Assembly: GCF_014195505.1 (NCBI RefSeq)
Contig: NZ_JACIBV010000001.1
Span: 8,804,001-8,868,000, forward strand
DNA from: Nonomuraea dietziae
GTDB lineage: Bacteria; Actinomycetota; Actinomycetes; Streptosporangiales; Streptosporangiaceae
Direction: 5' to 3'
Length of the DNA: 64,000 bases
In this document: positions 59,631 through 64,000 of the stretch, piece by piece
Layout of the letters: each line of letters opens with the position of its first letter
Position numbering within the stretch: the first letter of the stretch is position 1
Made by a program: the position numbers and the translations under genes
Notes under the pieces: model-generated
Databases searched by the model: none
What the model was told of the DNA's origin: nothing
What the model saw: the letters and a program-made list of their open reading frames with translations, nothing else

Positions 59631-60215
59631 TCAGCTCTGCTTGCCCATCGCCTTCCTGACGACGTCGCGGATCCTGTCGGCCATCGCGACCGGCGTGCCG
59701 ATCAGCATGTTCGCCGTCGCGGTCTCCACACCGGCGTGCGGATGCGTGGGCGCCAGCGCCTCGGCCGCCTTGACCCCTGCCGCCATCGCCCTGCGCTCGG
59801 CCTGGCTGGTCTCGGCGCGCAGGTGGGTGAACTCGTAGCGCTCCTCCGCCCTCGCGTGGGCCAGGACGGCGGTGCGCAGCAGGTCCAGGTTGGCCAGGAA
59901 CCTCGGGTCGTCCACACCCGCCTTCTCGATCTGGGTGAGCATGTCCTTGGCCGCGTTCTCCTCGGCCAGCCGTTCGTCCACGACCTCGTCACCGCCGGCC
60001 AGCTTGCGCCGGGCGTAGGGGTGGACGACCTCCTCCTCGGCCGTCTCGTGGACGGCGAGCAGCCGCACCAGCCTCTGGAACGGCTCGCCCCTCGCGTCCG
60101 GTGGCGCGCTCTCGACCTCGGCGAACAGGTCCCTGATCATGGCGTGCTGCCGTAGGAGCAGATCGACGACGTCGTTCTCGTCCATCAGCTCAGGCACCGT
60201 GTGACGGTCACCCAT
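59631..60215 (-). CDS. Hemerythrin-domain protein
   Basis: 194 residues. The four-helix hemerythrin pattern is visible: HAMIRDLF in helix 1, HETAEEEVVHP in helix 2, and HARAEERYEFTHLR in helix 3, supplying the His and Glu diiron ligands. A C-terminal tail of ~60 residues (PTHPHAGVETATAN) adds more histidines. In actinobacteria such proteins handle oxygen, NO or iron. ATG 60215 has GGAGG seven bases upstream. Convergent with the ferritin-like gene and preceded by a stress-type promoter motif. Confidence 0.9.
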   Translation of the reverse strand: MGDRHTVPELMDENDVVDLLLRQHAMIRDLFAEVESAPPDARGEPFQRLVRLLAVHETAEEEVVHPYARRKLAGGDEVVDERLAEENAAKDMLTQIEKAGVDDPRFLANLDLLRTAVLAHARAEERYEFTHLRAETSQAERRAMAAGVKAAEALAPTHPHAGVETATANMLIGTPVAMADRIRDVVRKAMGKQS

Positions 60216-60245
60216 GAGTGTCCTCCTCTCGAGAGAAGTCCGCGC

Positions 60246-60268
60246 CTACCCCTCACACGAGCACGAAC
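60246..60268 (-). promoter_or_regulatory. Possible stress-sigma promoter of the hemerythrin gene
   Basis: On the minus strand GTTC (60265-60268), or GTGT just upstream, precedes GGGTAG (60246-60251) with 13-15 bases between, consistent with SigB/SigF-type promoters. The ATG at 60215 lies 31 bases further on. Confidence 0.35.
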
Positions 60269-61293
60269 ACCTCCCACCCCTCGCCGTGGACCGCTCCCGC
60301 GAGAGGGTCGGCGGTGAGACGGGGCAGCTCGCCCAGGTCGATCGGGCACCTTCCCTCGCCCAGCCGCGCCAGCCCGTCGCTCACCTCCACCCCGGCCAGC
60401 TCCCGCAACCGGTCCCTGTAGGCGACCAGGTCGTCCAGCGAGACGGCGCGGCGGCGGAAGCGCTTCTTCGGGTACTCCGCCGCCAGCCTCGCCAGCTCCT
60501 CGGCCGCCTCCGGGGTGGGCTCGAGGACTGTGAGCACCAGCACGTCGCCGCGGTGCCGTACGGCGTACCAGTCGCGGTCGGGCAGCCGGGTGCTCGCCAG
60601 GTAGCCGTAGTCGACGCAGAGCACGAGCAGCGGACCCTTCAGCCCGTAGTACCTGAGCGCCCTGAACGGCTCGGCCCCCGGGCCTCGGCGCACGCCGTGG
60701 TGGCGGAAGGCCGCCGCGATCAACTCGTCGTAGCCGCAGGGCCAGTGCTCGTCGGCCTCTCGGTCCGCGGCCTCGTACGGCTGGGGCGCGCCGAGGGTGT
60801 CCAGGATCAGGACCCTGGCGGACTCGGGCAGGTCGAAGGGGTGGTCGGTGAGAGCGGCCAGATCCGAAGGCCGCACCGGACAGCACCCTTCGCCGAAAGT
60901 GGTCCTGTCCTGTTCGCAGTCCACGCCCAGCAGCTCCCGCAGCCCGTCGCGGTAGTCGGCGAGCTGGTCGATCGTCGGCCGCGCGAGGCCGGATCCGGCG
61001 TAGCGCTCGCGCAGCCGCCGCATCCCCTCCTCGGCCTGGGGCGTCGGCCGCAGGACGGTCAGGACGAGCTGCTCGCCGTGGTCGACCGCCAGCCACTCCC
61101 GCCCGGCGGGGAGCCGCCCGGGCAGCCGGCCGGCGCCGAAGGCCACCACCAACGCGGGCAGGTCGATCCCGCAGGAGCTCAGCGGCTCGTAGGGAACCCT
61201 GATCTCGCCGGGGGCGACGCGGTGGCGCACGCCCATGGCCTCCAGCTCGGCGAGATGGCCGCGCACCCCTTCGATCCACTCCACGTCGGTCAC
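60253..61293 (-). CDS. Hypothetical protein with two homologous halves
   Basis: 346 residues from GTG 61293 (TDVEWIEG). Two halves repeat the same order of motifs: ALVVAFGAGRLPGRLPAGREW / LLVLCVDYGYLASTRLPDRDW, then VLTVLRPTPQAEEGMRRL / VLTVLEPTPEAAEELARL, then DYRDGLRELLGV / AYRDRLRELAGV, then FGEGCCPVRPSDL / LGEGRCPIDLGEL. The second half is the longer and better conserved. I do not recognise the family; the duplication is internal and old. The first GGG of the hemerythrin promoter region lies in its last codons. Confidence 0.75.
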   Translation of the reverse strand: MTDVEWIEGVRGHLAELEAMGVRHRVAPGEIRVPYEPLSSCGIDLPALVVAFGAGRLPGRLPAGREWLAVDHGEQLVLTVLRPTPQAEEGMRRLRERYAGSGLARPTIDQLADYRDGLRELLGVDCEQDRTTFGEGCCPVRPSDLAALTDHPFDLPESARVLILDTLGAPQPYEAADREADEHWPCGYDELIAAAFRHHGVRRGPGAEPFRALRYYGLKGPLLVLCVDYGYLASTRLPDRDWYAVRHRGDVLVLTVLEPTPEAAEELARLAAEYPKKRFRRRAVSLDDLVAYRDRLRELAGVEVSDGLARLGEGRCPIDLGELPRLTADPLAGAVHGEGWEVFVLV

Positions 61294-61389
61294 CGGGCGA
61301 TCATGCCAGGTGCAGGCGTGAGGCTTCCACGGCAGGGACCCCTTGCCACCGGCCCGCGCGGCGATCAGGATCGTCGAGGGAGCGGCGGG

Positions 61390-62751
61390 ATGGACCAGGC
61401 AATGATCGTGAAGACGTCCTCGGGTCGGGTCTCCGGCATCCGGGTGGAGAACGTGCACGCCTTCCTCGGCGTGCCCTTCGCCGCGCCGCCGTTCGGTGAG
61501 CACCGCTTCAGACCCCCCGCGCCGCCCGAGCCGTGGGAGGGCGTGCGGCCCGCCGTCGTGCACGGCCCCGCCGCGCCGCAACGTCCCGCCCAGGACATCG
61601 GGCTGTTCGCGCCCGACGTCTTCCGCTACGGAGCCGACTGCCTGAACCTCGACGTCCACACCCCCGACCCGGGTGCGGCGGGGCTGCCGGTGATGGTCTG
61701 GTTCCACGGAGGGGCCTTCTCCGTCGGCGCGAACTCCGCCGCGTGGCAGCGCGGGCACCGCTTCGCCCGCGACGGCGTGGTGTGCGTGGCCGTCAACTAC
61801 CGGCTCGGCTTCGAGGGCTTCCTCGCGCTCGACGACGTCCCTGCCAACCTGGGCGTGCTCGACTGGCTGGCCGCCCTGCGCTGGGTACGGGCCAACATCG
61901 CCGCCTTCGGCGGCAACCCGGCCGACGTGACGATCGCGGGCCAGTCGGCGGGAGGGGCCGCGGTGGCCACGCTCATGACCATGCCCGACGCCGCGGGCCT
62001 GTTCCGCAGGGCGATCGTCATGAGCGGCTCGGCCACCCTCGTCACCTCCCTGGCCGAGGCCAGGGCCCAGGCCAAGGAGCTGGCGGCCGTGCTCGGCGTC
62101 AGACCGGTGCGCGAGGACTTCGCCGCGCTGCCGCCCGAACGCCTGCTGGCCGAGCAGCCGCCGCCGACGACGGGACAGCTCGGTTCGCTGGGCGAGTCGG
62201 TGGCGATCAAGCCCGTCGTCGACGGCCAGGTGGTGCCGGGGGTCCCGCTCGAGGCGATCGCCGCAGGCATCGGCGGCCACCTGCGGCTGCTGGCGGGCAA
62301 CACCTCGCAGGAGGCCGACGTCTTCGTCAGGCGCATGGTCGAGGGTATCGACCAGGGCACCGCGCGTGAAGCGGCCGAGGCGCTCGGCTTCTCCTCCGAC
62401 CCCGAACCGCCGCCCGCCGAGCTGGTGGCGAGGGCGGTCACCCACCGCCTGTTCATCAGGGAGACGCGCCTGCTCCTGCGGGCGCGCTCGGCGGCCATCG
62501 CGCCCACCTACGCCTACGAGTTCCGCTGGGAGTCGCCGCTCGAGAGCCCCGCGGGCGGCGGCAGGGTCGGCGCGGTGCACAACCTCGACCTGCCGTTCGT
62601 CTTCGACGTGCTCGACGCCCCCGGCGTGGCGCGCACCGCGGGACACCACGCGCCCCAGGCGCTGGCGCACGAGATGCACGGGGCGTGGGTGCGCTTCGTC
62701 AGGGACGGCGATCCCGGCTGGCCCGCGGGGGTGAAGCGGATCCTCAGGTAG
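61390..62751 (+). CDS. Type B carboxylesterase
   Basis: 453 residues. TSSGRVSGIRVENVHAFLGVPFAAPP and PPEPWEGVR open the fold; nucleophile S186 in GQSAGG, oxyanion HGGAFSVGAN, and the catalytic His in AVHNLDLPFVFDV or nearby. Cleaves ester bonds, para-nitrobenzyl-esterase type. ATG 61390 is used with GGGAG eight bases upstream; ATG 61402 is the alternative. Length is close to the bacterial family norm of about 490-500. It starts 97 bases after the convergent-to-divergent junction with the duplicated protein. Confidence 0.88.
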   Translation: MDQAMIVKTSSGRVSGIRVENVHAFLGVPFAAPPFGEHRFRPPAPPEPWEGVRPAVVHGPAAPQRPAQDIGLFAPDVFRYGADCLNLDVHTPDPGAAGLPVMVWFHGGAFSVGANSAAWQRGHRFARDGVVCVAVNYRLGFEGFLALDDVPANLGVLDWLAALRWVRANIAAFGGNPADVTIAGQSAGGAAVATLMTMPDAAGLFRRAIVMSGSATLVTSLAEARAQAKELAAVLGVRPVREDFAALPPERLLAEQPPPTTGQLGSLGESVAIKPVVDGQVVPGVPLEAIAAGIGGHLRLLAGNTSQEADVFVRRMVEGIDQGTAREAAEALGFSSDPEPPPAELVARAVTHRLFIRETRLLLRARSAAIAPTYAYEFRWESPLESPAGGGRVGAVHNLDLPFVFDVLDAPGVARTAGHHAPQALAHEMHGAWVRFVRDGDPGWPAGVKRILR

Positions 62752-62806
62752 GGGCCTCCCCGCGGAAGGGGTGGTGCGGGGCGGCGGCCGGTCGCAGACT
62801 GTGAGC

Positions 62807-64000
62807 ATGCAGTCCTATTCCAGCGCCGTCGCGGACGTCGCGCTGCTCGGCGAGACGATCGGGGAGAACTTCGAGCGCGCGGTCCGGCGCTTCGGAGACC
62901 GGGAGGCGCTGGTCGAGGTGGCGACGGGCCGCCGGTGGACCTACGCCCAGCTGAACGACGAGGTGGACCGCCTGGCGCGCGCCCTGACCGCCAGGGGCAT
63001 CGCCAAGGGCGACAGGGTGGGCATCTGGGCCCCCAACTGCGCCGAGTGGGTCTTCGTGCAGTACGCCACCGCCAAGATCGGCGCGATCCTCGTCAACGTC
63101 AACCCCGCCTATCGCGGCCACGAGCTGGAGTACGTGGTCAGGCAGTCGGGCATGAGCCTGCTGATCAGCGCCGTGGCCCACAAGGGCAGCGACTACCGCG
63201 CGATGGTCGAGGAGATCGGCTTCGGCGAGGTCGTCTACCTCGGGCAGGACACCTGGCAGGCGCTGCTGGCCGAGCAGGCCCCGCTGAAGGAGGTCGCGCT
63301 CTCCTTCGACGACCCGATCAACATCCAGTACACCTCGGGCACGACGGGTTTCCCCAAGGGCGCGACCCTGTCGCACCACAACATCCTGAACAACGGCTTC
63401 TTCGTCGGCGAGCTGATCCACTACACCGAGCACGACCGCGTCTGCCTGCCGGTGCCGTTCTACCACTGCTTCGGCATGGTGATGGGAAACCTCGGCGCCA
63501 CCTCGCACGGCGCGTGCATCGTCATCCCCTCGGAGGGCTTCGACCCCGAGGCGGCCCTGCGCGCGGTCGAGCAGGAGCGCTGCACCAGCCTGTACGGCGT
63601 GCCGACGATGTTCATCGCCGAGCTGGCCCTGCTGGAGAACCCGGCCACCGGCTACGACCTGTCCAGCCTGCGCACCGGCATCATGGCGGGCTCGCCCTGC
63701 CCCGTCGAGGTCATGAAGCGCGTCGTCGGCGAGATGAACATGACCGAGGTCGCCATCTGCTACGGCATGACGGAGACCTCGCCCGTCTCCACGATGACCA
63801 GGACCGACGACAGCCTGGAGCGTCGCACCGAGACGGTGGGCCGCGTGATGCCGCACGTCGAGGTCAAGATCGTGCACCCCGAGACGGGCCTGACCGTCCC
63901 GCGCGGCGAGCCAGGCGAGCTGTGCACGCGCGGCTACTCGGTGATGCTCGGCTACTGGGAGGAGCCTGCCAAGACCGCCGAGGCGATCGACAGGGCCCGC
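62807..64000 (+). CDS. AMP-forming acyl-CoA synthetase, 3' end missing
   Basis: 398 codons, then the window ends in frame. The ANL-family P-loop YTSGTTGFPKG is followed by ICYGMTETSP (A5) and GELCTRGYSVMLGYW (A7). It activates a fatty or other carboxylic acid to its CoA thioester. GTG 62801 could be an alternative start two codons upstream. A typical enzyme has about 530-550 residues, so about 130-150 residues, including the catalytic Lys, lie beyond the window. Confidence 0.92.
   Translation, partial: MQSYSSAVADVALLGETIGENFERAVRRFGDREALVEVATGRRWTYAQLNDEVDRLARALTARGIAKGDRVGIWAPNCAEWVFVQYATAKIGAILVNVNPAYRGHELEYVVRQSGMSLLISAVAHKGSDYRAMVEEIGFGEVVYLGQDTWQALLAEQAPLKEVALSFDDPINIQYTSGTTGFPKGATLSHHNILNNGFFVGELIHYTEHDRVCLPVPFYHCFGMVMGNLGATSHGACIVIPSEGFDPEAALRAVEQERCTSLYGVPTMFIAELALLENPATGYDLSSLRTGIMAGSPCPVEVMKRVVGEMNMTEVAICYGMTETSPVSTMTRTDDSLERRTETVGRVMPHVEVKIVHPETGLTVPRGEPGELCTRGYSVMLGYWEEPAKTAEAIDRAR

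Noticed and set aside
60214..62751. An 845-residue plus-strand frame through the esterase
   Set aside because: Its first ~390 codons are the antisense of the duplicated-halves protein; the esterase starts at 61390 with a ribosome-binding site.

Overview
The window is high-GC DNA from an actinomycete. The family mix (actinobacterial-type integration host factor, F420/NADP-type reductase, two sugar ABC importers without their own ATPase, TAXI-TRAP transporter, ROK/IclR/LacI regulators, many GTG/TTG starts, leaderless-looking promoters and GTGA/ATGA stop-start overlaps) suggests Streptosporangiales, for example a Nonomuraea-like organism. The genus is an inference. No phage, plasmid or CRISPR structure is visible. 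Several relic genes show that the region has been rearranged.

Layout. 1-4.1 kb: a partial DUF3140 gene and a small stress-type gene share a divergent promoter, followed by a sugar-acid catabolic operon (enolase-superfamily dehydratase with a one-base frameshift, DapA-family lyase, SDR) and its IclR regulator. 4.1-8.4 kb: macro-domain hydrolase, flavin disulfide reductase, a tRNA Gly-Cys-Val cluster, ACT-domain protein, DusB. 8.4-23.8 kb: TAXI-TRAP transporter, DUF2087 protein, DUF3516 helicase, lipoprotein metallopeptidase, acyltransferase, a NarL-type two-component system, a stand-alone mIHF, a HbpS-like protein, a ROK/MFS pair and a phosphotransferase.

24.0-33.4 kb is the most striking part. 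A LacI regulator with two tandem operators heads a tightly overlapping operon of a sugar ABC importer (two permeases and a binding protein), four consecutive ADP-ribosylglycohydrolase-fold proteins and a ribokinase-type kinase. It looks like an expanded, ABC-fed counterpart of the small E. coli yegTUV locus (transporter, ARH-fold protein, PfkB kinase). I infer uptake of a ribosylated compound, hydrolysis and phosphorylation of the sugar. One of the four ARH proteins has lost its metal ligands.

33.4-46 kb: an orphan histidine kinase, a secreted hydrolase plus acyltransferase pair, a frameshifted gene, pcp-pyrF, several small genes, an HxlR/F420-type reductase pair, a decayed catalase, and a kynurenine pair (formamidase with a dehydroquinase-like N-terminal domain, then kynurenine 3-monooxygenase). 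46-53.2 kb: a polysaccharide-utilisation locus with secreted GH16 enzyme, ROK regulator, sugar ABC importer and Gfo/Idh/MocA oxidoreductase; a near-identical palindrome precedes both the enzyme and the transporter. 53.2-58.3 kb: MFS pump, small membrane protein, a LysR gene flanked by direct repeats that look like a collapsed tandem duplication, an NmrA-like reductase and a GDSL relic. 58.3-64 kb: a ferritin-like protein and a hemerythrin, both behind stress-sigma-like promoters, an internally duplicated unknown protein, a carboxylesterase, and the start of an acyl-CoA synthetase that runs off the end.
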